DNA of 64,000 bases, from positions 247,252,764-247,316,763 of the forward strand of contig OY282559.1 of assembly GCA_958295665.1 (NCBI GenBank). The letters are read 5' to 3'. Under the pieces are notes generated by a model. The model made no database searches. It was not told the origin of the DNA and worked only from the letters and a program-made list of their open reading frames with translations. Both the position numbers and the translations under genes were made by a program. The stretch is from Tipula vernalis. Lineage: Eukaryota > Arthropoda > Insecta > Diptera > Tipulidae. This document shows, one piece after another, positions 1-9,879 of this stretch (positions are counted from its first letter, which is position 1; each line of letters starts with the position of its first letter).

Positions 1-719
1 AAAAAAAAAATTATGTATTACTAATCATTTAAAATTAATTATTATAAACAAATAAAAATCTATATGAATTATAATTATATATGAATTAATTATATAGAGG
101 ATTATTTGGAATGAATTTTAACAAGTATATTGTATAAGAAATATGGAAAAATAAATTGTATATTTTAATTAATTTAATTTAAAGTAAATAGTAATAAATA
201 ATCTATAATTTTATTTTATTTTAATTTTTCTTAATTACTTTACTATATATTATATATATTTACATATATTATTATATAAATTAAGAAATGAATATAAATA
301 ATTATATAAAAATGAAAAATAATTTTTAACAAACAAAAAATTAATTAAAAAAAAAACAAAAGAAAAAATTAATAAAAGCGAATTATATGAGTCCAAAACA
401 AATTTGTTTTAATTATATATAATTAAAGATTTCACGAGAAAAATAAATAAAAAAAACTAATTTATTTTCTTAACTTTGTTCTTTACATGTTTCTTTAACA
501 GAGTTCAACTAAAACTAACTTAATACAAAATTGTTTGATCAGCATAACGTGCATCCATTATTATTTTCTATGATCGTTCTTGTCGTGCGTTATCATCTAT
601 TTTATTGTTCATATTTCATACATGTTCATTCTTTAGAATTATTTTATTTTACTGACTTTACATATCCCACGATATGGTTATTCTTGTATATCAGCGATGT
701 TGTTCAATTATGCTGATTC
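1..719. other. AT-rich sequence without a recognisable gene
   Basis: Very AT-rich with many short A and T runs. The only open stretch (531-716) is a short hydrophobic frame with no recognisable motif and is probably chance. I see no RNA gene, repeat array or transposon end here. Confidence 0.6.
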
Positions 720-879
720 TAGGAATATAAATCCTCCCAGTGGTGGAGAAAGGGCGTCCGCGTCCTTTAGCTTAATGTCTACTTTTATCAATAAATCGGA
801 ATATGATGCTAGTTAATCTGTTTTTGTGCTTTCAGATTTGATGTATTGAATTTCTGTATTTTTACTCTGGTAGTACGGC
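720..879 (-). other. Possible tail of the errantivirus-like element, left of the Copia insertion
   Basis: If the Copia element (880-24948) is removed, this stretch joins the minus-strand envelope remnant that ends at about 24960. Read on the minus strand, the bases next to the junction could encode a short basic tail after the hydrophobic segment. A purine-rich stretch near 770-780 could be a polypurine tract. This is inference from position. I could not match the segment to a partner LTR. Confidence 0.25.
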
Positions 880-1198
880 TGTTGGTATGGTAACAAGCAA
901 ATGGTAAATAAGAGTCGTGCTCACAAAATACATATATTGACTATATCTATATCACACTTGTATTTATATATTTTTACACACGCATAGATAAGAATGACAA
1001 TTTTTGGGGGTATAACACAAGTACACGGAGGCAAAGAAAAATAAGTTTTAGTCGAGAATAAAGTGTCATGGTGGTTTTAGATAAAAATTAAAATTTGGAG
1101 TGAAAAGTTCATTTATTATTGTAATACGTGCAAGTTAAATATTTTAGAACGTTAAAATAAATAAAATTTGTCTGTTTATTTTAAAACCCAACCTCACA
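880..1198 (+). repeat. 5' LTR of a Copia-type retrotransposon
   Basis: The segment starts TGTTGG and ends CTCACA. It aligns along its length with 24634-24948, sharing blocks such as GTTTTAGTCGAGAATAAAGT and the final TTTATTTTAAAACCCAACCT. The two copies differ by scattered substitutions and small indels, including about 10 bp near the start, so this is an old insertion. The AATAAA-like stretches near its end could serve for polyadenylation. The five bases flanking each LTR do not match, so no clean target duplication remains. Confidence 0.85.
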
Positions 1199-1208
1199 TG
1201 TCTTAATT

Positions 1209-1222
1209 GGTTATGGGCCCAG
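1209..1222 (+). other. Primer-binding site of the Copia element (initiator tRNA-Met half type)
   Basis: GGTTATGGGCCCAG lies eleven bases downstream of the 5' LTR. Drosophila copia is known to prime from an internal fragment of initiator tRNA-Met through a very similar sequence. The match in this position supports a Copia/Pseudoviridae assignment and argues for half-tRNA priming rather than use of a tRNA 3' end. Confidence 0.75.
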
Positions 1223-1245
1223 GAAACTACAAATACAGTGTAGAA

Positions 1246-1720
1246 ATGGCTTCGTCGTCAATCCGAAATACAAGCTATTTCGGGTTTCCTCAACTAAAAA
1301 CAGACAAAATTGACAATTGGCTTTTCCGTGTCGGGTGCATGCTAAATGAAAGGCAACTAAAAGATGTGATTGAGCAAGACATGTACGCCCAAGAGAAACC
1401 ACAAGAGGAAAAGTCAAAATTAGTAATAAAAGACACCAATGCCAAATCGGTAATTGTACAATGCGTAAATGACAAACATTTGAACATCATAAAAAATAGT
1501 AAAACAGCAAAAAAGATGATTCAAAAATTAAACAACATTCTGCAAAGAAAAAGTGTGTTATCAAAGTTCCATCTACGTAGAAACTTTTAACAATCAAGAT
1601 GGCAGAAAATAAAAAGCTAGAAGACTATTTTCACAGATTTAAGACAATTATTAGACAACTAGAGTGTATGGATTCAAAAGTTGATAACACAGATAAAATA
1701 TGCCACCTACTAATTGAACT
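1246..1720 (+). pseudogene. gag: Copia gag, N-terminal part (broken)
   Basis: The frame from the ATG at 1246 encodes the usual start of Ty1/copia gag (UBN2/DUF4219 type): an F-x-KLKTDNY-like block around residues 10-25, then a run including KSVIVQCVNDKHLNIIK. It stops at 1590, and gag resumes in another frame from 1599 with LEDYFHRFKTIIRQLE and KICHLLIEL, so a small indel has broken it. Coding similarity ends at about 1720 in mid-domain and resumes at about 20370. About 18.6 kb of other elements therefore separates the two halves. The product would be the capsid protein of virus-like particles. This copy cannot make it. Confidence 0.85.
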
Positions 1721-2464
1721 TGTAGTGACTCACGCATCAATATTCATAAATATTTTCATTTCCTCATCGCAACAATATATCAAACACATATATTGGCGCA
1801 CACAACTAATTTACATCATTCGTTCATCACGGCGATATATTAACCGTATATATCAGCGCTCCAAGTGTACAATCGCGACATAACATTTGTCGCGTCGCCA
1901 GCAAACACAACAAGCAAAACATACAATTCCACGGTTACGTAATTCATACTTAAGGCATTGCCCCATGCAAAACGGAAAACCGGCATTTAAAACCGTCAAA
2001 CCCAATACTTGGTTAAGTTGCTTCACTTTGTAATATGAAAATTTTTAACAAATAGTTCAAATCTATAAGTTCCACCTTATTCTAAGAAAATTTTGTTAAA
2101 ATGAATTTAATTTCATTCAAAAAACCCCAATTTTATATTTTGTCGCCCATCAAGCAAAAATATGTCTGTCGAAAGATAAAATTGGAGTTTTTTGAATGAA
2201 ATTAAATCAATTTTAATAAAATTTTCTACGAATAAGGTGAAATTGATAAATTCGAACTATTTTTTAATAATTTTGATATTGAAAATCAAACAATTTTGTC
2301 AATAATTGGATTTGACGGTTTGAAATACCAGTTTGCTGTTTGTGCATGGGGCAATGCCTTTATTCGTCTTCCGAAATGTATTCTATTCTCTCATTCCTCT
2401 GTAGAGTCGATTTAAAAACTTCAACTTCAACGCACATCGTTCATATCACAAAATATTTATAACA
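1721..2464 (+). mobile_element. LTR-like segment carrying an inserted MITE
   Basis: The Copia gag is broken at a TGTAGTGAC start. About 330 bp later, not counting the MITE at 1953-2359, a TATAACA end is followed by a GC-richer GCGCGTCCATTTTGGGACA stretch resembling a Gypsy primer-site region. TG...CA ends, length and position suggest an LTR fragment of a Gypsy-like element that landed in the Copia gag. I find no matching second LTR and no clean target duplication, so the call is tentative. Confidence 0.3.
1953..2359. mobile_element. 407-bp MITE with TTA duplication (PIF/Harbinger-like)
   Basis: The ends are AGGCATTGCCCCATGCA and its reverse complement. The inverted similarity continues inward for well over 60 bp with mismatches and indels, and includes AACCGTCAAA on both arms. 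TTA flanks both sides (1950-1952 and 2360-2362). A 3-bp TTA/TWA duplication with short inverted ends is typical of PIF/Harbinger MITEs. There is no coding capacity. The two long arms around 2075-2260 nearly pair with each other, so the element would fold into a hairpin. Confidence 0.75.
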
Positions 2465-2731
2465 AAATAAAAAAATGCGCGTCCATTTTGGGACATCAAC
2501 ATAGTTCTGATTAATTAATTTATTTTTCAAAATTATAATATTATTATCTTAATTATTATTGTTATATGATTAAATAACAAAGTTATGTAATAATTTTTTT
2601 TTTTTTTTATTATTTATGAGCCTTGTAACTTCCAATTTGCTCTATACTTTGTATTTGTATAATGGCATTTTAAGTATTAATTAAAAAATGTTTATAATAT
2701 TTATCGTTTCAGTATTCAATGTTGAGGTACC
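2465..2731. other. AT-rich spacer
   Basis: No gene is visible. This stretch lies between the LTR-like segment and the next inverted-repeat element and contains a T-run near 2600. It may be the remaining 3' flank of LINE-A or of the LTR element. Confidence 0.4.
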
Positions 2732-3422
2732 GAATTAAAAAAGGCTGAATTTCAAAAGTTCTTTAAAAATGAATTAAAAAAAACGATTTAAAAAAAAGAG
2801 AAAACTCAAAAATGAATTAAGGAAGCCTTATATTAAGCGCATTTTATTTGACCATTTACAACAACAATGCCATGAGTCCAAATACCATTTTGGCATTCGT
2901 GAATACCCGCTGTGTACTTGGTTTTCAAAATCCAATAATATTTTTTAGTTATTGTGTAGCGGGGACACGATTTCGAAATGAATATCAATTTGAATTTGGT
3001 CAAATAAAATGCGCCTATTATTTCATTTTTAAAACACGTATAAAAAGGCTTATTTTATTTCATTTTATAAAAACAAATTTTAATTCGTTTAAGAATTTTT
3101 TCATTAATGAAAACGAGATATTTTAATACATTTAGGTATATATAGAATTCAATTTTTATTATTCGGGTTTTCATTAATGAAAATACGAAATCAAAATTTC
3201 ATATATCTAAATTCATTTCCAAAACGAAATAAAAAAGTTATTTTATTTTATAAACATATATTAATTCATTTTGAAAATGAATTAAGAAATGCCCTTTTAA
3301 ATTCATTTTGTCAAACTTTTTTATTTCTTTTTCAATTCTGATTTTAATTAATTTTTAAATGAATTAAAAACGTTTATTTAAATTCAGAAAAAGTTCTTTT
3401 TTAATTCAGCCTTTTTTAATTC
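2732..3422. mobile_element. Inverted-repeat MITE at the 3' end of LINE-A
   Basis: Both ends read GAATTAAAAAAGGCTGAATT in inverted orientation, and looser inverted similarity continues inward (AAGTTCTTT-type and TGAATTAAAAA-type blocks on each arm). The interior is AT-rich and full of ATTCATTTT-like motifs, with no coding capacity. The right end overlaps the stop codon region of LINE-A ORF2 (3416-3418). I could not identify a target duplication, so the exact ends and superfamily are uncertain. Confidence 0.55.
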
Positions 3423-4313
3423 ATGTAGTCTTCAATGTTTGCTTCTATGTAGAATTTTGCTAGTTCCATAAGTTCTGGTCTTTTGCCTTCCTTTAATATG
3501 TCTATAATCCCTTTATCTTTTATGTTGTTGTACTTAGTTTTTATTTTCTTGAATCTCGGACAGTTATCAAATAAGTGGACGTCAGTTTCTCTTACATTAC
3601 ATAAGTTGCATTCGTCTGTTGTTTCTAATCCCATTCTGTGTTGGAAGATTTTGTTATATGTGTGGCCCGTTCTTAACCTATTTATTATTTTTATGTATCT
3701 CGTTTCCATGTTTACAGCTTTGAACCAATTTTATTTAGGCGGTCCTTCGTTATTAATTGTTCTGTTGAATGCTCCCTTAGACCTTCTTCCTGTCTCATAT
3801 TCCTCTTTCCACTTCGTTTGTATACTGTTTTTAATCACTTGATACACATCTTCAATCAGTACATGGTTATTAAATATGTCGCTATTTTCTGCTTTGATTG
3901 CTGATTTGGCCAGTTTGTCTCCCTCTTCATTTCCTTTTATCCCTACATGCCCTGGTGTGATTGTATAACTATCTCAAACTTTTTGTTTTCTTTTGCTAGT
4001 TCTATAATTTTATTCTGATATAATTGGTATTTCTTTATCTTGATGCAATTTTCCAATGATGTACAAGAACTTTTCGAGTCAGTAAAAATAATTATTTTTT
4101 GACGGTTTTTCGTTATTTCATTGATTAATGCTAAATAAATAGCTATTAATTCAGTTGTTTTGATGCTTGTTTTTTGTTATAATTTGACGGAAATGTAATG
4201 TCGTCTTTCGTATATATTCCTATGCCACATGTATGATTGCTTTTTGATCCATCGGTATATATCTGTTTGTAGCTTTTATATTCTTCTTTTAATTCCTTGA
4301 ATTATACTTGATA
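3416..4313 (-). pseudogene. LINE-A ORF2, RNase H and C-terminal zinc-finger part
   Basis: Minus-strand reading gives YTDGSKSN (RNase H first Asp) near 4250, ITPGHVGIKGNEEGDKLAK (last Asp block) near 3960-3900, and then the 97-residue end of the protein with RLRTGHTYN and the C-x2-C-x7-H-x4-C finger CNLCNVRETDVHLFDNC. This order (RT, RNase H, terminal CCHC) is seen in I-group LINEs. Frameshifts break the RNase H. The segment resumes LINE-A immediately beyond the Helitron terminus at 4314 and matches the same region of LINE-B in layout. Confidence 0.8.
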
Positions 4314-4344
4314 CTAGCGGATACCCGGCGTCCGCTGCAACGCC
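4314..4344 (-). other. Helitron 3' terminus: hairpin plus CTAG
   Basis: On the minus strand GGCGT-TGCAGCGG-ACGCC (4344-4327) can form a 5-bp stem. It is followed by nine bases and CTAG (4317-4314), then T. A short GC hairpin about 10 nt before CTRR and insertion 5' of a T are the defining Helitron 3' features. A very similar terminal block (GCCGGGTATCCGCTA) occurs again at 5095-5079. Confidence 0.75.
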
Positions 4345-4388
4345 TTTTTGTAGCAAATGGTATTGATATTGATATATATATATGTATA

Positions 4389-5074
4389 TACTGGGTGATT
4401 TTTTTAACCTGTTACACTCAAATATCTCGGAAAATAAGCACTCTACGAAAAAAATAGTATAGATTACCATTTAATTATTCCGTGGGGGAAATACATTAGT
4501 GTTAAAATTAGTACCCCTCCCCGCTCCTCCTTGTAGGTGGTGCGGGGGTAACTTTGAACTAAAATATGAACCCCTATATTTTTATTGCAGATTCGGATTC
4601 TCCGGCTAAAAATATGTAGGATTTGACTGAATCATTTTTTTCGATTTAGGATAGATGGCGCTGTAATTGACGATATTCGTCACTATGACGATAGGGTTAC
4701 GATAATGAGAAGCCATTTTCAGTAATTGAAAATTTAAGAAATACAAATTGTTTAAGAATAACTTCGACTATTTAAAATGAAACCGTGATATTTTTATTGC
4801 AGACGTCTTGCAGAATCGTTTGCATAGGTTCTCAGTAGGAGAAATCGAAAAAATTGAATATCGTCAATTACAGCGCAATCTATCATGAATCGAAAAAATG
4901 TTTCGGTCAAATCCTTACCCCCCGCCCCACCTACAAGGAGGAGGGGATGGTACTAATTTTAACACTAATGTATTTCGCCCACGGAATAATTAATGTTGAT
5001 GTTTACCATTTTTTTCGTAGAGTGCTTATTTTCCGAGATATTTCAGTGTATCAGATTAAAAAAATCACCCGGTA
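4389..5074. mobile_element. Fold-back MITE inside the Helitron end, TA duplication
   Basis: The left end TACTGGGTGATTTTTTTAA and the right end TTAAAAAAATCACCCGGTA are inverted repeats. The pairing extends for roughly 300 bp, through blocks such as TAAGCACTCTACGAAAAAAA and CGCTGTAATTGACGATAT. The central unpaired part is about 150 bp. TA flanks both sides, consistent with a Tc1/mariner-type MITE. There is no coding capacity. It lies between two copies of the Helitron 3' terminal sequence. Confidence 0.7.
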
Positions 5075-5173
5075 TAATAGCGGATACCCGGCATGTGCTA
5101 TTAGGCTAAAAAAAGAAATACATTATGTTTATTTGTTGAAAAAAAAGGAAATTTTGTTTATTTATTAACTTTT

Positions 5174-6482
5174 TTATCTTAATGCTGGCGGATAAACAAT
5201 ATTTTGAGTTTTTTCGGTAGGTGTGTAAACATAAAGTTTTTTTGGCGTTCTAACTCTGGAGCAAGCAACATATAATTGGCCGTGCGAAAAACAGGAATTT
5301 TTCATGGCAAAAGCCGGACGCACTGGAAACTGTAATCGCTTGAAATCGAAGGGCGACAAATCGGTTGAAATCATTGGAATTCATGGTATCAGTACATCTT
5401 CTCCTTTACATTTGCCGCTGATGATTGTGGCTTCAATTAAATTCGGCGATAGTTTTTTAACAGCAAGTCTTGTTCCGTTGCACAATTTCGGTGGATCTAA
5501 GTTGCGAATGAGCATCGGTGAACGGTGAACCAACTTTTAAAGTTAATATGTGTGGTGGCATTCCAGATGGTTCCAAAGAGTTAAGAAACTCTATTTGATA
5601 GTTAACAGCTTGTTCCTCATCTATAACTGTGTCAATCGATTTGTACTTGACAACTTCACCGGGTAGCTTCAATTGAATTTGATTGTTTATTTGTTGACAT
5701 CATCATTCTTCGGAGCCAAAATTGCTCGTTCGCAAAGTGAATTATAATTTTTGAAATTCTTTATAATATCGGGAAAAACTTTCTGCACCGCATTTTGAAT
5801 TGATGACTGCATTTGGCAAAAGTTTGGCGTAAAAGATATTTCACGTGTAGTCGGATCAATCGGAAGTTCTCCATCGCCCATATCCAAAAGCTGTTTGGCG
5901 AATATTTCCGCAGCAGCATCTTGAAGTAAATGCACCCGCATATTTGTCGACAATGTAAGTTTCTCTACATGTCTCCAAAAATATGACGCTTTCAAACATG
6001 CATTTAGTTCATCGGCTGGTGTTGATCTTGGAATTACTGGCAAAGTTTGTCGAAAATCATCAGCAAGAAGCAATAGAGCTCCACCCATTATTGGTGGGTC
6101 ATTTTCTCTGAAATCTTTGAGAGTACAGTCAAGAGCTTCAAAAGATTTTTTGTGCGCCATAGTGCATTCATCCCATATAATAAGTGAGCTTGTTTTTAAT
6201 ACTGCAGCCATGCCAAAATTTTTCGCCCACCCATGCGATCCCAGACGATGCTACAGCTAGTGCAATTTCATTTTTCAATCGAATTTCAGCGAGTATAAAA
6301 TTGAGCAAGAATGTTTTTTCAGTGCCTCCAGGTGCGTCAAGGAAAATAATTCCACCACTTTCGTTTGCTACGTATTGCATAACTTTTTCCAAATCTATTT
6401 TTTGATCAGCAGTCAACAGTTGTTTCTGAGCATCGATAAAATGGTGCAATTCATCAGAATTATATTGTCGTTCACGTACCAA
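5174..6482 (-). pseudogene. Helitron PIF1-like helicase domain (broken)
   Basis: Pieces in three frames follow the order of a Helitron helicase: ADQKIDLEKVMQYV and the Walker A block DAPGGTEKTFLLNFIL (about 6330-6280), Walker B LIIWDECTMAHKKSFEALD (about 6185-6130), GGALLLLADDFRQTLPVIPR (about 6090-6035), and the C-terminal HGQLYVACSRVRTPKKLYVY (about 5280-5215). The Walker A glycine before Lys is Glu here. The usual motif between AFAM and the HGQLYVACSRV block has been deleted. The enzyme would unwind DNA during rolling-circle transposition. This copy cannot work. Confidence 0.85.
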
Positions 6483-6666
6483 ATCTCTGTCGTGAACATT
6501 GTTTCGATCACGTATCGGTGCTGGTAGTCCAAGCTGGCAAAGAATCTTGTTGTTGATCGAAATACATCTATCTTCAAGTTAGTGCTTCATTAAAAATGTC
6601 ATGTCGTTCTACGTGCTTGTCTTAGTATATCGTCACTCATGCTTTCTTTATTCTTTTCATAAATCG

Positions 6667-8188
6667 TTAAAATAATTGCAAACAGCGTGCGAATTTGTGG
6701 CGGAAGACACGTGACAGCTGCTTCTGCCAATGTCGTGTCCCAATGCTGATCGTTTTCAAGTAAGCCGAGCCGATAACATGCTTCTCACATATTCCATCAT
6801 TAACCGTTTTCAAAGCTTGGAATGATATTAGACCTTTGACTGTGTGAAGCAACATTCTCAAATAGTAACATTCAGCGTTATTTGGATGTACATTATATAC
6901 TCGACCCAATGCATCAGATGCACGAACACCAGCATAGTCTAGAACAACAGCGCCTCGCTTTCTCCTGTAAAACATTTTGCTTGTTATATTTCAAGTGTAA
7001 TATTTTGGAACTGCATGATACAGCAATGTTTTCGCAAAATTATCAGCTTGACACAATTGAAAAAAAGCCGTAAGTGTTGTATTTTGTGTAAATCAACAGC
7101 AAGATGTTGAACAGTTGGATATCGTTCGTGATGTACTGCTGATGTAACGACCCATCTGACATTGAGTGATTTCATCGATTCGATTTGAAAGGCCGAACAC
7201 TTAATGGATTTTACGGAGTTGCAGTATTCCACATTGATATGAGCTTGAAATGTTTTTGACAGTATTGGACTGTATGGAACAATCCATCTGTTATCAATGT
7301 CAATAACGCTGCTTACTTTAATGGTGGTGGTAAATCTTCCATCTTCTGCCTTTCGTCGTCTGTATTTCGGATATCCATCCTCACCAGTTTGAGTTTCATC
7401 ATTCAAATCGCGTGGATATCTTTTCGTGCATTTGCCGTCTTTCATGCAAGGCGAACTCATATTCAATGCTCCGTATGGGCCGTGAATGATGTTCATGCAG
7501 ACAACGTCAAAAAGTATCGGATCTTCTTCGGTAGTTCAGCAGATATAACACTATGGATTTGAATTGGAACAATTTTTTCTTTCAGCCAAATTAGAATATG
7601 AGCGTGCGGTAAACCGCGTTTTTGCCATTCAATCGAATACATCCAGCATGGCACTTCGCCGTAAATACGATTTTTTATTATGAGATCCGTGAGTTTCATT
7701 AGTTTTTGTTTGAAAACTCTAGATGTCAGATCATGTCTGTGATGCGATGACTGACCAGGCGATAGCAAATCTTTGATTTCCGACCAAGCTGAATTGCACG
7801 TAAATGTGATGAAAAGATCTAGTCGCCCGTATCTTCGAACATATGTCAAAGCATCTTGAGCATACTCATGCATATGTCTTGGGCTTCCAGTATACGAAGC
7901 AGGAAGTATGCACATTTGACCAATGTTGGCAGCGTTTCCATCATTTGCAATTGCATCGCACAAATGAATATAATCTTCGACACGCAATTTCTTTTGGTTC
8001 AAACGAATGTATAGAAGCCGCTCGCTTTCAATTTTGACGTACATGTCAACAATGAACTGATGAACGAATTTCAAAGGCATTTCAAAATGTGATTGGATTG
8101 TTGAGCTCTTATCATAATGCGATATGCATAATAATCCATAGATGAAACCTGTAATATGAATAGTTTTGTTTAATAAATTTTTCCCCAT
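6667..8188 (-). pseudogene. Helitron Rep (HUH) initiator domain and linker (broken)
   Basis: YVRRYGRLDLFITFTCNSAW (about 7840-7780) and GLPHAHILIWL with the His-x-His metal-binding pair (about 7609-7580) identify the Helitron-like N domain. CMKDGKCTKRYPRDLND and INVEYCNSVKSIK follow. The catalytic tyrosine segment that normally comes right after NSVKSIK is missing: the frame jumps to sequence matching a later part of the family. The linker ASDALGRVYNVHPNNAECYYL (about 6930-6865) is well preserved. Frame changes near 7493 and 6980 also break it. Confidence 0.85.
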
Positions 8189-8407
8189 ATATAAAGAGAC
8201 AAATTCATTTATGTATTTTGGACGATATTTACATCAAAGTAAAATAACAAACCTTTTTTGTTGTTGCTGCACCAGTGACAGAGTTTATCTGTATGACGTT
8301 GAAATGGTATCCATCTTCACCTTGCCAAAACAGTATTGGATATTGGAGAGCATCATACGATCGGTGTGTTTCAGAGACGCGTTGCAAATTTGTATTTCGT
8401 CTTTGAA

Positions 8408-9528
8408 TTATATGTCTCGCCGATTGAATTCCGTTTCAACCATAACGACTGCTACTTCGTTTATCGTTGGAGCATTAAAGCGTCGTTCATGCTCACCGGA
8501 TGGTGTTTTATCGGCTCTTATAATGACTTTGTAATCATATGAAGGCATTTGATCCAAGGCGACTTTGAATAGTTTAAGCAAATGATTATGCTGGTGAAAT
8601 AAACGTTGCAAATTTGAAATAATTTCACGTCGTGTTCCGTTGATAACAGCGCAACGTTGATCAACTTCTTCTTCTTCATCTTCTGTGAAATAAATTTGCA
8701 AAAACTTGGAATCTTGATCTGGTGTTGGAAGAAGCGTACCGATTTGGTGGTAAACTTGTCCTTGTACTTTGAATGTTGGCGTAAAGCCTGGAGAAATATT
8801 TTATTTTTGATGTATTTTTTTATGTAAAAACAAAAAAAAAAACATAAAAAAACGAAAAAAACAGACAAACCTGTATTGCTAACAATGTTTGTAGCTCAGA
8901 ATGAAGTCATTTGAAAGCTCAAATTGTTTTTCCGAATGTTTTCCAAAAAATGTTTGGACAACACTGTATTGCCAGAAACATAGCTTATAAGTGGTTCAGG
9001 TGGCTCGACTAGCGGTGACAACTTGACTTTACCATTCGAACATCACATGCCGGGTGATTCCTTTTGAAATTTCAGTGCGTGGCAGTACAAACAAAGAGTG
9101 CTCATCGGCCCAATCACAACATTCGGATGATTAGTGTAGTCGCAGTCTTTGTCATAATTGAATGCCGCCAACTGTAAATCGATTCTTTGTCTCATTTGAG
9201 CCGCTCGTAATTGATTACCTTCAAGGTGGTTTTCATGCTGTTGAGGAGTTTTAGCAGTTCTGGCTGTGGTAGCTCTGATTCGAACTTGTTCTAGACGTGC
9301 TTCATGTTTTTCGGGTGTTTCTACTGCTCTTGACTGCCGCTCTTTCAACCTATTTGGCTCTCTAATCGTAATTTCACGTTGTTCGGGTGTTTCGGTTGCT
9401 CTTGACTGCTGATCTCTCAGCCGGTGTGACTCCAAACGCACTTCACGTGGTTCGGGCGTTTCGGCTGCTCTTTCGGCTCTTTTTCGTTTCGCATTTGCTG
9501 TATTTCTTCCAATTGCAGTTCTTTTCAT
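8408..9528 (-). pseudogene. Helitron N-terminal region: R-rich repeats and zinc-binding segment
   Basis: The 161-residue frame 9528-9043 starts MKRTAIGRN and holds four to five repeats of a roughly 22-residue ETPEQRE/RLE unit, typical of insect Helitron proteins. It ends in IGPMSTLCLYCHALKFQKE. Further piece 8701-8408 contains the acidic run EDEEEEVD and QMPSYDYKVIIRADKTPSGEHERRFNAP-type sequence leading toward the Rep domain. The pieces between (about 9040-8700) are shifted or deleted. Confidence 0.75.
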
Positions 9529-9879
9529 TTGGCATTTTTGATAACTAATATTTTTTATTTTTTATATGTGGATAGATAATTATTGCAAGCAATTGCAAAC
9601 AATACTTCTCCATTTTCGAGTAACAAATTCATTTGAGGTTGAACATTTTTGTATTGGAAAAATCGAAAATCGACTTCATGAATGGACCGATTGTGCCTAA
9701 TGCATTGTTTTGGTGGTATAAAACCATCTTCACATTATTGCCTTTCAAATGAAACCGGTTTGGGACACATCGGTTGGATGGTCACAAAGTCTATAACGGA
9801 CGAAGGTAGAAACATTTTTTGTTGCTTTAGTTTGCTTTGTATTTTATTAATTGTTGTACAGGTCCTTTGATTTGTCGGC

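Noticed and set aside
8518..8868. Minus-strand frame of 116 residues with a Phe-rich start
   Set aside because: Its first half is translated from an A/T-rich stretch and the rest overlaps, out of frame, the Helitron reading frame.
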